Positions 1 through 10,212 of a DNA stretch of 64,000 nt are shown one piece after another. How positions within the stretch are numbered: position 1 is the stretch's first letter; each line of letters starts with the position of its first letter. This stretch comes from RHKX01 sp963823565. GTDB taxonomy: Bacteria; Actinomycetota; Thermoleophilia; Solirubrobacterales; 70-9. A program made the translations under genes and the position numbers. Location: the NCBI GenBank assembly GCA_963823565.1, contig CAWGLR010000003.1, positions 1,178,001 through 1,242,000 on the forward strand. Reading direction: 5' to 3'. Below the pieces are notes generated by a model. It made no database searches, had not been told where the DNA came from, and was given only the letters and a program-made list of their open reading frames with translations.

Positions 1-229
1 GCCGGCGCTGCACCCGCTGGGGCGGCGGGATCAGGACGCCGAGCGGATCGATCCGGTGCCGCCAGGGATGCAGTCGGTACTCGTCGAGCAGCGTCACGTT
101 GAACCGCGTCACCCCGCCGCGGAGTCGGCCGCCCCACTCGGGTGGGATCGGGCCGACGGTGAGGAGGCGCCTGCGGAGCGGTCGCGGCGGCGGCACGCGC
201 CGGCCGAGCGCGCCGAGGTAGCTGCTCAC
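1..229 (-). CDS. Partial protein, possibly a glycosyltransferase N-terminus
   Basis: A minus-strand frame opens with GTG at 229 and stays open to the window edge, giving about 76 residues. The GTG overlaps the TGA of the upstream GroES-like gene by 4 nt (GTGA), which supports a translationally coupled start. The N-terminal part is Arg/Pro-rich. It is followed by a segment reading TVGPIPPEWGGRLRGGVTRF, which resembles the start of group-1 glycosyltransferases (hydrophobic strand, then a Gly-rich donor/acceptor loop). The body of the protein lies outside the window, so the family assignment is only a suggestion. It could be another Rossmann-type enzyme. Confidence 0.4.
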   Translation of the reverse strand, partial: MSSYLGALGRRVPPPRPLRRRLLTVGPIPPEWGGRLRGGVTRFNVTLLDEYRLHPWRHRIDPLGVLIPPPQRVQRR

Positions 230-618
230 TCGGGGCGGACGGCGTCGGCGATGCGGCCGCAGACGGGGCAGGCGTCGCCGCCGGGCATGCCCTTGCCCTC
301 GCACAGCGGGCAGTTCCCGATCTCCTCGAGCGTGCCGAGCAGCTCGCCGACGCTGCAGACGAGCAGGCGCTCCTCATCCACCTCGATCCAGACCCCGGCG
401 CTCGCCGGGAAGACGACGTGGTCGCCGGCGGCGACCGGCATCTTCACGCCGGCGGACTCCCACCAGTCGAGCCCGGGGCCGACGGCGACGACGACGCCGT
501 GCTGCGGCGGCGGCTCGCGGGTCCCCGGCGGCACGACGAGGCCGGAGCTCCGTACCCGATCGGGTTCGAGCTCCTTGATCACGACCTGGTCGAAGAGGGG
601 GCGAAGCACGTGCCGCAT
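226..618 (-). CDS. GroES-like co-chaperonin with C-terminal zinc ribbon
   Basis: 130 residues. Residues 1-95 look like the chaperonin-10 fold: an N-terminal strand LRPLFDQVVIKELEPDR, a short mobile-loop region near 24-40, a GVVVAVGPG strand, and a GDHVVFPASAG segment. GroES normally caps GroEL rings in the cytoplasm. Unlike ordinary GroES (about 95-100 aa), this copy carries four cysteines in a C-x2-C-x10-C-x2-C pattern at 103, 106, 117 and 120, a probable zinc ribbon. No groEL is adjacent. It overlaps the downstream glycosyltransferase-like gene by 4 nt and may be a specialised or non-canonical co-chaperone. The fold call is good; its partner is unknown. Confidence 0.75.
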   Translation of the reverse strand: MRHVLRPLFDQVVIKELEPDRVRSSGLVVPPGTREPPPQHGVVVAVGPGLDWWESAGVKMPVAAGDHVVFPASAGVWIEVDEERLLVCSVGELLGTLEEIGNCPLCEGKGMPGGDACPVCGRIADAVRPE

Positions 619-682
619 CGCGCCCTGAGGTTAGGGATTGGGCACAACCGGCACACGCCTGTCACGGACGGCGGCTCCCTGA

Positions 683-755
683 CGCGCCCGGAAGGATTCG
701 AACCTTCGACTTCCGCCTCCGGAGGGCGGCGCTCTATCCACTGAGCTACGGGCGC
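683..755 (-). tRNA. tRNA-Arg (anticodon CCG)
   Basis: The minus strand folds into a complete cloverleaf. The acceptor stem is GCGCCCG/CGGGCGC (755-749 with 690-684), the D-arm is GCTC/GAGC, the anticodon stem is CCGCC/GGCGG with loop CTCCGGA (anticodon CCG), and the T-arm is GAAGG/CCTTC with loop TTCGAAT. The discriminator base is G at 683 and CCA is not encoded. It reads CGG arginine codons, which are common in this GC-rich coding sequence. Confidence 0.95.
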
Positions 756-813
756 AGGTGCCCGAGTGTATTCGGGTGCCCCCGGCGGGACCCGCGCCGG
801 GGGGCGCCCTGCA

Positions 814-819
814 TACGCT
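814..819 (+). promoter_or_regulatory. Candidate -10 hexamer for rnz
   Basis: TACGCT ends 6 nt before the ATG at 826. No Shine-Dalgarno is present, so a leaderless transcript is likely. No convincing -35 is visible. Confidence 0.4.
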
Positions 820-825
820 CTCGAC

Positions 826-1812
826 ATGGACCTCGACGTCGTCTTCCTCGGCACCGGCGGATCGATCCCTTCGGCCAGGCGGAACACCGCCTGCGTGCTC
901 GTGCGCCGGGGTGGCGAGCGGCTCATGTTCGACTGCGGCGAGGGGACCCAGCGGCAGATGCAGCGCTCGACCGGGCTCGTCCACGTCGACGCGATCTTCA
1001 TCACCCACCTGCACGCCGACCACTACCTCGGGCTGCCCGGGTTGCTGAAGAGCTGGGAGCTCCAGGAGCGCGATCACCCGCTCGAGATCTACGGCCCGCC
1101 CGGGCTGATCTCGCTGTTCGACTCGATGGCGAGGATCGTCGGCCGGCTCGGCTACCCGATCGAGCTCGAGGAGCTCAACCGCGGCGAGCGGATCGACCGC
1201 GACGGCTACGCGATCGAGCCCTTCGAAGTGGTCCACCGGATCGCCGCCAACGGCTACGCGCTGCACGAGCGCCACCGGCCCGGCCGCTTCGACCCGGCGA
1301 CTGCGCGCTCCCTCGGCGTCGAGCCGGGGCCGCAGTTCGGGCGCCTCCAGGCCGGGGAGCCGGTCGACGCCGGCGGCGTCACGGTGACCCCGGAGCAGGT
1401 GATGGGCGAGGCGCGCCCGGGCCGGAGGGTGGTGATCACCGGCGATACGGCCCCGTGCGAGGCGACCCGCGCCGCCGCCGCGGGCGCCGACCTGCTCGTC
1501 CACGACTCGACGTTCACCGGCGCCGAGCTGGAGCGCGCCGAGGAGACCGGCCACTCGACGGCCGCCGGGGCGGCGGCGCTGGCGGCCGAGGCCGCTGTGC
1601 GGATGCTCGCGCTCGTCCACATCTCCTCGCGGCACTTCGTCCCCGACGTGCTCGCCGAGGCGCGGGCGGAGTTTCCCGCGGCGGTCGCCCCGCGCGACTT
1701 CGACGTGATCGAGATCCCGCTGCCCGAGCGCGGCGAGCCCGTGCTCGTCGAGGGCGGCGCCCGCGACCGCCCGGCGCCGGCGCCCGAGGGGTCTGGTACA
1801 AGGACCAGATGA
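826..1812 (+). CDS. rnz: Ribonuclease Z
   Basis: 328 residues of the metallo-beta-lactamase tRNase Z family, which cleaves the 3' trailer from tRNA precursors. The start MDLDVVFLGTGGSIPS gives the typical first beta strand. The zinc-binding motif HLHADH lies at 61-66. A further metal-ligand region, VITGDTAPC, is followed by VHDSTF and the late HISSRH motif. Its length matches the long-form bacterial enzyme. An upstream ATG at 766 is in frame but would add a low-complexity extension, so 826 is preferred; it sits 6 nt after a -10-like TACGCT. The 3' end overlaps the next gene by 4 nt (ATGA). A tRNA gene lies just upstream on the other strand. Confidence 0.93.
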   Translation: MDLDVVFLGTGGSIPSARRNTACVLVRRGGERLMFDCGEGTQRQMQRSTGLVHVDAIFITHLHADHYLGLPGLLKSWELQERDHPLEIYGPPGLISLFDSMARIVGRLGYPIELEELNRGERIDRDGYAIEPFEVVHRIAANGYALHERHRPGRFDPATARSLGVEPGPQFGRLQAGEPVDAGGVTVTPEQVMGEARPGRRVVITGDTAPCEATRAAAAGADLLVHDSTFTGAELERAEETGHSTAAGAAALAAEAAVRMLALVHISSRHFVPDVLAEARAEFPAAVAPRDFDVIEIPLPERGEPVLVEGGARDRPAPAPEGSGTRTR

Positions 1813-2243
1813 ACTCAATTCGCGCAAAGGCCCTCGGAGTCGCAACCGCGGGAGCGCTGCTCCTGCTACCCGGCGTCGCCTCGGCGGCCACGCTCACGGG
1901 AGGCACCAGTCAGGCCGGCCAGAGCATCGAGCTCCGCACGACGGGAGACGGCTCGGTCAAGTACGCCCGCATCACCTGGGAGACGAAGTGCAAGAACGGG
2001 GCGCGGCCGACTGGCACGACCACGTTCCGGAACCTCGACCGCTCCTCGCCGACCAGCTTCCACTCCGGAGGTCAGGACGTCGACAAGCAGGGCAAGCTCA
2101 AGCTCACCTTCCGTTCGACGATCGACGGCGAGGCGAAGGCCGTCGGCTTCAAGGGCACCTTCAAGTCCAAGGTGAAGATCGAGAAGAAGGGCGAGACGGT
2201 CACCACCTGCAAGACCGGCAGGATCCGCTGGTCGGCGGTCTGA
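1809..2243 (+). CDS. Small secreted protein of unknown function
   Basis: 144 residues. The ATG overlaps the rnz stop (ATGA). Residues 1-27 form a clear Sec signal peptide: basic N-terminus, hydrophobic core LGVATAGALLLLPGV, and an ASA cleavage site near 26. The mature part is rich in Thr, Lys and Gly with predicted beta strands, contains two cysteines (KCKNG near 60 and TTCKTG near the C-terminus) that could form a disulfide, and ends GRIRWSAV. I do not recognise a family. It is probably an exported beta-sandwich-like protein. A large hairpin (2257-2308) follows its stop, so it is likely the last gene of this short unit. Confidence 0.7.
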   Translation: MNSIRAKALGVATAGALLLLPGVASAATLTGGTSQAGQSIELRTTGDGSVKYARITWETKCKNGARPTGTTTFRNLDRSSPTSFHSGGQDVDKQGKLKLTFRSTIDGEAKAVGFKGTFKSKVKIEKKGETVTTCKTGRIRWSAV

Positions 2244-2256
2244 TCCCGAGCTAGAT

Positions 2257-2308
2257 CGCGGTCGTTGCGCGCTTCCGGAGCCGCCGGCTCGGGAGCGCGC
2301 CGACCGCG
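2257..2308 (+). terminator. Large GC-rich hairpin between the secreted-protein gene and pyrR
   Basis: CGCGGTCG (2257-2264) pairs with CGACCGCG (2301-2308). The inner arm 2267-2282 pairs with 2286-2300 around a GCC loop. That makes a stem of about 23 bp with one bulge and G:T wobbles. It starts 13 nt after the previous stop codon. There is no U-tract, so it may act as a Rho-independent-like stop or only as a 3' stabiliser. Confidence 0.5.
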
Positions 2309-2312
2309 GTGC

Positions 2313-2318
2313 TAGCCT
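2313..2318 (+). promoter_or_regulatory. Candidate -10 of the pyr operon promoter
   Basis: TAGCCT lies just after the hairpin. A start near 2325 would give a leader of about 55 nt that contains the whole PyrR element. The -35 is not evident. Confidence 0.35.
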
Positions 2319-2337
2319 CCTTCACAACACGTCGGTT

Positions 2338-2371
2338 CCTTTTAATCCGGTCCAGTGAGGCCAGGAAGGGG
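2338..2371 (+). promoter_or_regulatory. PyrR RNA-binding element overlapping the pyrR ribosome binding site
   Basis: The leader carries GGTCCAGTGAGGCC, close to the known PyrR recognition loop (consensus around UCCAGNGAGGY). CCTT (2338-2341) can pair with AAGG (2366-2369). That lower stem takes up the AAGGGG that serves as Shine-Dalgarno for the ATG at 2380. This arrangement matches actinobacterial translational repression of pyrR by PyrR-UMP rather than the Bacillus antiterminator. The seen parts are the motif and pairing; the mechanism is inferred. Confidence 0.8.
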
Positions 2372-2379
2372 CAAGAAGA

Positions 2380-2970
2380 ATGAGCGAAAGAGTCGTTCTC
2401 GACGCAGACGACCTGCGCCGAACGCTCGTGCGGATCGCCCATGAGGTGATCGAGAAGAACCCCGTTCCCGAGGGGACGGAGCCGCCGATCGCAATCGTCG
2501 GGATCCACACCCGGGGCGCGGTTCTCGCACGCCGGCTGCACGAGCTGGTGACCGAGCTGTCCGGCGCGGAGATCCCGATCGGCGACGTCGACATCTCCTT
2601 CTATCGCGACGACGCGCTCGGCCGTGAGCCCGGCGCCGCCCCAGTCGTTCACTCCTCCCACATCGACTTCGAGATGGAGGGGAGGACGGTCGTCCTGGTC
2701 GACGACGTCCTCTTCACCGGCCGGACCGTCCGCGCCGCCGTCGATGCCCTCTTCGACTACGGGCGCCCGGATCGCATCCAGCTCGCGGTCCTCGCCGACC
2801 GCGGCCACCGGGAGCTGCCGATCCGCGCCGACTACACGGGCAAGAACCTGCCGACGGCCCGCCGCGAGCGCGTCTACGTGCGCCTCGAGGAGACCGACGG
2901 GCGGGACGAGATCGCGATCGGCGAGCCGGCGCCGGTCGCCGCGACCACCAACGGGGAGGGCCCGCGATGA
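2380..2970 (+). CDS. pyrR: Bifunctional pyr operon RNA regulator / uracil phosphoribosyltransferase
   Basis: 196 residues. PyrR binds UMP and the pyr leader RNA to repress pyrimidine synthesis, and also makes UMP from uracil and PRPP. The PRPP-binding signature VVLVDDVLFTGRTVRAA sits at 104-120, with IVGIHTRGAVLA near 39-50 and the SFYRDD segment near 73-78 typical of the family. The C-terminal 20 residues are a variable tail. The start ATG is preceded by AAGGGG inside the PyrR-binding element. It is the first gene of the pyr operon and overlaps pyrB by 4 nt. Confidence 0.95.
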   Translation: MSERVVLDADDLRRTLVRIAHEVIEKNPVPEGTEPPIAIVGIHTRGAVLARRLHELVTELSGAEIPIGDVDISFYRDDALGREPGAAPVVHSSHIDFEMEGRTVVLVDDVLFTGRTVRAAVDALFDYGRPDRIQLAVLADRGHRELPIRADYTGKNLPTARRERVYVRLEETDGRDEIAIGEPAPVAATTNGEGPR

Positions 2971-3932
2971 GGCACCTGCTCTCGATCGACGACCTCGACC
3001 GCGACGAGGTCGAGCGGATCTGCGAGCGCGCCCGCAGCTTCGCCGAGGTCGGCCGCCGGGACATCAAGAAGGTCCCGACGCTGCGCGGGCGGACGATCGT
3101 CAACCTGTTCTACGAGTCGAGCACCCGCACCAGCGCGTCCTTCGAGCTCGCCGCCAAGCGCCTCTCGGCGGACCTCGTCTCCGTCAAGGCCGCGGGCTCC
3201 TCCGTCGACAAGGGCGAGTCGCTGCAGGACACGATCGAGACGCTCTCGGCACTCGGGCCCGACGCGATCGTGATCCGCGCACCGCACGCCGGCGCCGCGA
3301 CCCTGGTGACCCGCTGGACGGAGGCCGCGGTCGTCAACGCCGGCGACGGCAAGCACGAGCACCCGAGCCAGGCGCTGCTCGACGTCTACACGCTGCTGGA
3401 GCGCCTCGGCTCGCTCGACGGCAGGCGGATCTGGATCGTCGGCGACGTCCTCCACAGCCGGGTGGCGCGCTCCTGCATCCGCGCCTTCCAGCTGATGGGC
3501 GCCGAGGTGACCGTGGCCGGGCCCCCGACGCTGATCCCGCGCGGGATCGGTGAGCTGGGGTGCGCGGTCAGCTACACGCTCGACGATCTCGGCGAGGCCG
3601 ACGTCGTCTACGGCCTGCGGATGCAGCGCGAGCGGATGAACGACAGCTTCGTCCCCTCGCTGCGCGAGTACGCGGTGAACTACCAGATCAGCCCGCGGCG
3701 GCTGAACGGGCGCCAGCTCGTCATGCACCCCGGGCCGGTCAACCGCGGCGTCGAGATCGCCCCCGAGTGCATGGAGGGCCCGAACTCCCTGATCACCGCG
3801 CAGGTCGCCAGCGGCCTCGTCGTCCGGATGGCGATCCTCTACGAGGTGCTGACCAGCGGCGAGCGGCCGCGGCCGGTCCGCGAGCTGAGCGGCGAGGGCG
3901 CCGCGCCGGCCCCGATCGGGGAGCCGGCATGA
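2967..3932 (+). CDS. pyrB: Aspartate carbamoyltransferase, catalytic chain
   Basis: 321 residues. It condenses carbamoyl phosphate and aspartate to carbamoyl-aspartate, the committed step of pyrimidine synthesis. The phosphate-binding STRTS motif at 52-56 (context FYESSTRTSASFE) is followed by SSVDKGESLQDT, the mobile lysine loop. HPSQALLD follows mid-protein, and VMHPGPVNRG lies in the aspartate-binding half. The length is that of a stand-alone catalytic chain, and no pyrI regulatory chain is nearby. Both flanking junctions are ATGA overlaps, so it is translationally coupled to pyrR and pyrC. Confidence 0.96.
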   Translation: MRHLLSIDDLDRDEVERICERARSFAEVGRRDIKKVPTLRGRTIVNLFYESSTRTSASFELAAKRLSADLVSVKAAGSSVDKGESLQDTIETLSALGPDAIVIRAPHAGAATLVTRWTEAAVVNAGDGKHEHPSQALLDVYTLLERLGSLDGRRIWIVGDVLHSRVARSCIRAFQLMGAEVTVAGPPTLIPRGIGELGCAVSYTLDDLGEADVVYGLRMQRERMNDSFVPSLREYAVNYQISPRRLNGRQLVMHPGPVNRGVEIAPECMEGPNSLITAQVASGLVVRMAILYEVLTSGERPRPVRELSGEGAAPAPIGEPA

Positions 3933-5284
3933 CTGACCCGGCGACCATCGCCGCGCTCGACTGGCGCGGCGCCGGCGGCGGGGACCTGGTCATCCGCGGG
4001 GCACACGTGCTCGACCCGCGCGAGGGCGTCGACGCCGTCCGCGACGTCATCGTCCGCGAGGGCGAGGTCGCGGAGATCGCCGACCCCGGCGCCGCCGAGG
4101 TCCCGGCGGGCGCCGAGGAGATCGACGCCGGCGGCCTCCACGCCTTCCCGGCCTTCTTCGATCCCCACGTTCACCTGCGGACGCCGGGCCAGGAGTACCG
4201 GGAGGACCTCGAGACCGGCACCCGGGCGGCCGCAGCCGGCGGGTTCTGCGGGATCGTCGCCATGGCCAACACCGATCCGGTGGTCGAGGATCCGGCCGAC
4301 GTCAACGCGCTGCGCGAGCGGGCGAGCCGCGAGGCATCGGTGCCGACCGGCTTCGTGGCCACGGTCACCAAGGGAATGCGCGGGGAGGAGCTGACCGAGA
4401 TGGCCGCCCTCCGGGAGGCGGGCGCGCTCGGGTTCTCCGACGACGGGCTGCCGATCGTCTCCGCCGGAGTGATGCAGCGCGCGCTCCAGTATCAGCACCT
4501 GGTCGGAGGCAACATCCTCCTGCACGAGGAGGACCCGGCCCTGACCCGCGACGGGGTGATGGCCGAGGGAGCCGCGTCGGCCGCGCTCGGCCTCGCCGGC
4601 GTCCCCGCGGTCTCAGAGTCCTCGATGATCGCCCGCGACGCGGCCCTCTGCCTCTACGAGAACGCACGCGCGCACGTCCAGCATCTCTCCGCCCGCGAGT
4701 CGGTGACGGCGGTCGAGGCCGCGAAGGCGACCGGCGCCCGGATCACCGCCGAGCTCACTCCGCACCACCTGACGCTGACCGACGAGGAGGTCCGCAGCCT
4801 CGACGCCCGCTTCAAGATGAACCCGCCGCTGCGCTCGGAGGACGACCGTCAGGCGCTGATCGAGGCGCTGCGCAGCGGCGTCGTCGATTGCATCGGCACC
4901 GACCACGCGCCGCACGCGGCGAACGAGAAGGAGGTGCCCTTCGAGCAGGCCAACATGGGCGTGATCGGGCTCGAGACGGCCTTCCCGGTCCTCTACACCG
5001 AGCTCGTCGAACCAGGGGTGCTCGACCTCGGGCTGATCGTCGAGCGGATGGGCGCCGGCGCGACGCTCTTCGACCTCGAGCCCGCCCGCATTGCACCCGG
5101 GGCGGAGGCGTGCATCGCGCTGGTCGACCTCGATGCCGAGTGGGAGGCGGGGGCCGACGGCTGGGAGAGCCGCTCGGAGAACTCGTGCTTCGCCGGCCGC
5201 CGGCTGCGCTCGCAGGTGGTCGCGACGGTGGTCGCGGGCGAGGTCGCCTACAGAAGGCGCAAGTTCGCGATGAGGGTGGCGTGA
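3929..5284 (+). CDS. pyrC: Dihydroorotase (class I)
   Basis: 451 residues, amidohydrolase fold. It cyclises carbamoyl-aspartate to dihydroorotate. The metal-binding DPHVHLRTPG motif gives H80 and H82. GFSDDGLPI carries the bridging acidic residues of the class I type, ELTPHHL gives a further His pair, and CIGTDHAPH the last metal Asp. The ATG overlaps the pyrB stop by 4 nt. The C-terminus VAYRRRKF is usual for the family (export of the final beta strand). The neighbouring hydrolase gene begins on the last base of the stop codon. Confidence 0.95.
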   Translation: MTDPATIAALDWRGAGGGDLVIRGAHVLDPREGVDAVRDVIVREGEVAEIADPGAAEVPAGAEEIDAGGLHAFPAFFDPHVHLRTPGQEYREDLETGTRAAAAGGFCGIVAMANTDPVVEDPADVNALRERASREASVPTGFVATVTKGMRGEELTEMAALREAGALGFSDDGLPIVSAGVMQRALQYQHLVGGNILLHEEDPALTRDGVMAEGAASAALGLAGVPAVSESSMIARDAALCLYENARAHVQHLSARESVTAVEAAKATGARITAELTPHHLTLTDEEVRSLDARFKMNPPLRSEDDRQALIEALRSGVVDCIGTDHAPHAANEKEVPFEQANMGVIGLETAFPVLYTELVEPGVLDLGLIVERMGAGATLFDLEPARIAPGAEACIALVDLDAEWEAGADGWESRSENSCFAGRRLRSQVVATVVAGEVAYRRRKFAMRVA

Positions 5285-5844
5285 TGGGCGAGTCGCCGGG
5301 CAAGCTCGACAGGACCCGCGCCGCGCTCGTCGTCGTCGACATCCAGGAGGGCTTCCGCAAGGCCATCCCCGGCTTCGAGGACATCGCCGCCGCCGCGGCG
5401 ACGCTGGTCCGAGGCGCCGAGGAGATGGACGTGCCGGTGGTCGTCACCGAGCAGTATCCGAAGGGGCTGGGGGAGACGGTGCCGGAGCTGGCCGGGCGCC
5501 TGCCCGCGGGGACCGAGCCGCTGCCGAAGACCGTCTTCTCCGCGGCCGCCGCGGACGGGTTCGCGCTCGGGGACCGCGATCAGGCGCTCGTCTGCGGGAT
5601 CGAGGCTCACGTCTGCGTCAACCAGACCGTCCTCGACCTGCTCGGCCGCGGCGTCGAGGTGCACGTAGTCGCCGACGCCGTCGGCTCCCGCGATCCCGCC
5701 AACCGCCAGCTCGGGCTGCACAAGGCCGAGCACGCCGGCGCCTGGCTGACCTCGGTCGAGACCGCGCTCTTCGAGCTGCTCGGGGCCGCCGGCAGCGACG
5801 AGTTCAAGGCGGTCCAGCGCCTCGTCCTGGAGCACGCGCCGTGA
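5284..5844 (+). CDS. Isochorismatase-fold cysteine hydrolase within the pyr operon
   Basis: 186 residues. The fold and catalytic triad of the isochorismatase/nicotinamidase superfamily are complete: D19 in VVVDIQ, K82 in PKTVF, and C111 in GIEAHVCVNQT, with a cis-peptide region just before the Cys. Members hydrolyse amides or vinyl ethers; RutB of pyrimidine degradation belongs here. The gene overlaps pyrC by 1 nt and carA by 4 nt, so it is an integral part of the pyrimidine operon. Its substrate cannot be read from sequence. A housekeeping role on a carbamoyl or ureido by-product is an inference only. Confidence 0.85.
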   Translation: MGESPGKLDRTRAALVVVDIQEGFRKAIPGFEDIAAAAATLVRGAEEMDVPVVVTEQYPKGLGETVPELAGRLPAGTEPLPKTVFSAAAADGFALGDRDQALVCGIEAHVCVNQTVLDLLGRGVEVHVVADAVGSRDPANRQLGLHKAEHAGAWLTSVETALFELLGAAGSDEFKAVQRLVLEHAP

Positions 5845-6962
5845 GCCGCTCAGGATACGTCCTGCTCGAGGATGGCTCGCGCCTCGAGGGCGAGCTCTGC
5901 GGCGCCGACGGCGAGCATGGGGTCACCGGCGAGGTCGTCTTCAACACCGCGATGACCGGCTATCAGGAGTCGGTCACCGACCCGAGCTACGCGGGCCAGA
6001 TCATCACCTTCACTTACCCGATGATCGGCAACTACGGCGTCAGCGCCGAGGCCATGGAGTCCGACCGCATCCATGCCCGCGCGGTGATCATGCGCGACGC
6101 CCGCAACGCCGCGGACGCTTTCACCGCCGAGGGCGGCTGGCTCGACTGGCTGCGCGACTGCGGCGTCACGGGCATCACCGGCGTCGACACCCGCGCGCTC
6201 GTCCGCCACATCCGCGACGAGGGCGCGATGCGCGGCGGCATCTTCAGCGGCGACGTCCCCGAGGGGCAGGCGCGGGAGCGGATCGCCGCCGAGCCCTCGA
6301 TGGAGGGCGCCGACCTCGCCTCCACCGTGACCCCGGGCGAGCCGATCCTGCTCGACGGCGACGGCCCGCACATCGTCGGCATCGACACCGGCATCAAGCT
6401 CTCGATCGTCCGCCAGCTCCGCGAGCGCGGCTGCCGGGTGACGCTGCTCCCCTGCGGCTCCGGACCCGAGGACGTCCTCGCCCACGACCCCGACCTCGTC
6501 TTCCTCGCCAATGGCCCCGGCGACCCGGGCGCGCTCGACCACGTCGTCGGCACCGTCCGGGAGCTGGTCGGGAAGCGCCCCGTGTTCGGCATCTGCCTCG
6601 GCCACCAGCTCCTCTGCCGCGCGGTCGGGCTCGACACCTTCAAGCTCCCCTTCGGCCACCGCGGCGCCAACCACCCGGTCAAGGACCTCGAGACCGGGCG
6701 CATCGAGATCACCTCCCAGAACCACGGCTTCGCCGTCGCCGGGCCCAACGGCGAGTCCCGCATGGAGACCGACGAGCCGATCCGCTGGGAGACCGACTTC
6801 GGCACCGCCGAGCTCTCCCACCTCAACCTCTACGACCGGACCGTCGAGGGCCTCCGCCTCCTCGACGTTCCCGGCGGCACGGTCCAGTACCACCCCGAGG
6901 CCGGCCCGGGCCCGCACGACGCACGGCATCTGTTCGACACGTTCCTGGAGCTGGCGCGATGA
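5841..6962 (+). CDS. carA: Carbamoyl-phosphate synthase small (glutaminase) subunit
   Basis: 373 residues. It supplies ammonia from glutamine to CarB. The N-terminal CPSase small-chain domain (about 1-150, with FNTAMTGYQES and DPSYAGQI) is followed by a class I glutamine amidotransferase domain. The nucleophile C252 sits in FGICLGHQLL, and the His/Glu pair near 351-353 in QYHPEAGPG. The ATG overlaps the preceding hydrolase by 4 nt. Unlike the other junctions of the operon, a 126-nt spacer holding a palindromic repeat separates it from carB. Confidence 0.96.
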   Translation: MSRSGYVLLEDGSRLEGELCGADGEHGVTGEVVFNTAMTGYQESVTDPSYAGQIITFTYPMIGNYGVSAEAMESDRIHARAVIMRDARNAADAFTAEGGWLDWLRDCGVTGITGVDTRALVRHIRDEGAMRGGIFSGDVPEGQARERIAAEPSMEGADLASTVTPGEPILLDGDGPHIVGIDTGIKLSIVRQLRERGCRVTLLPCGSGPEDVLAHDPDLVFLANGPGDPGALDHVVGTVRELVGKRPVFGICLGHQLLCRAVGLDTFKLPFGHRGANHPVKDLETGRIEITSQNHGFAVAGPNGESRMETDEPIRWETDFGTAELSHLNLYDRTVEGLRLLDVPGGTVQYHPEAGPGPHDARHLFDTFLELAR

Positions 6963-7004
6963 GAAGTGAGCTCGAAGCCCGGGGGGAGCTCGCCCGCGCT
7001 CTCG

Positions 7005-7043
7005 ATGGAAGATCCGGTGCCTGGGAGGGACCAAATCCTCCAT
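7005..7043. repeat. 39-nt palindromic repeat, copy A (carA-carB spacer)
   Basis: It begins ATGGAAGAT, has a centre CCTGGGAGG, and ends ATCCTCCAT, so the two halves are near-perfect inverted repeats. The same 39-nt length and layout recur at 21243-21281. Both copies are followed within 20 nt by ATGAGG or GTGAGG. It looks like a REP-type extragenic palindrome. Confidence 0.75.
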
Positions 7044-7088
7044 TCGCGCCTGAAATGAGGCCCGTGTCCCCCTCCGCTCTCGTTGTCC

Positions 7089-10208
<3,120 letters not shown>

Positions 10209-10212
10209 CGCC

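Noticed and set aside
766..825. Upstream ATG 766 as start of rnz
   Set aside because: It adds 20 low-complexity residues beginning only 10 nt from the tRNA gene, while ATG 826 gives the canonical N-terminus and has a -10 hexamer nearby.
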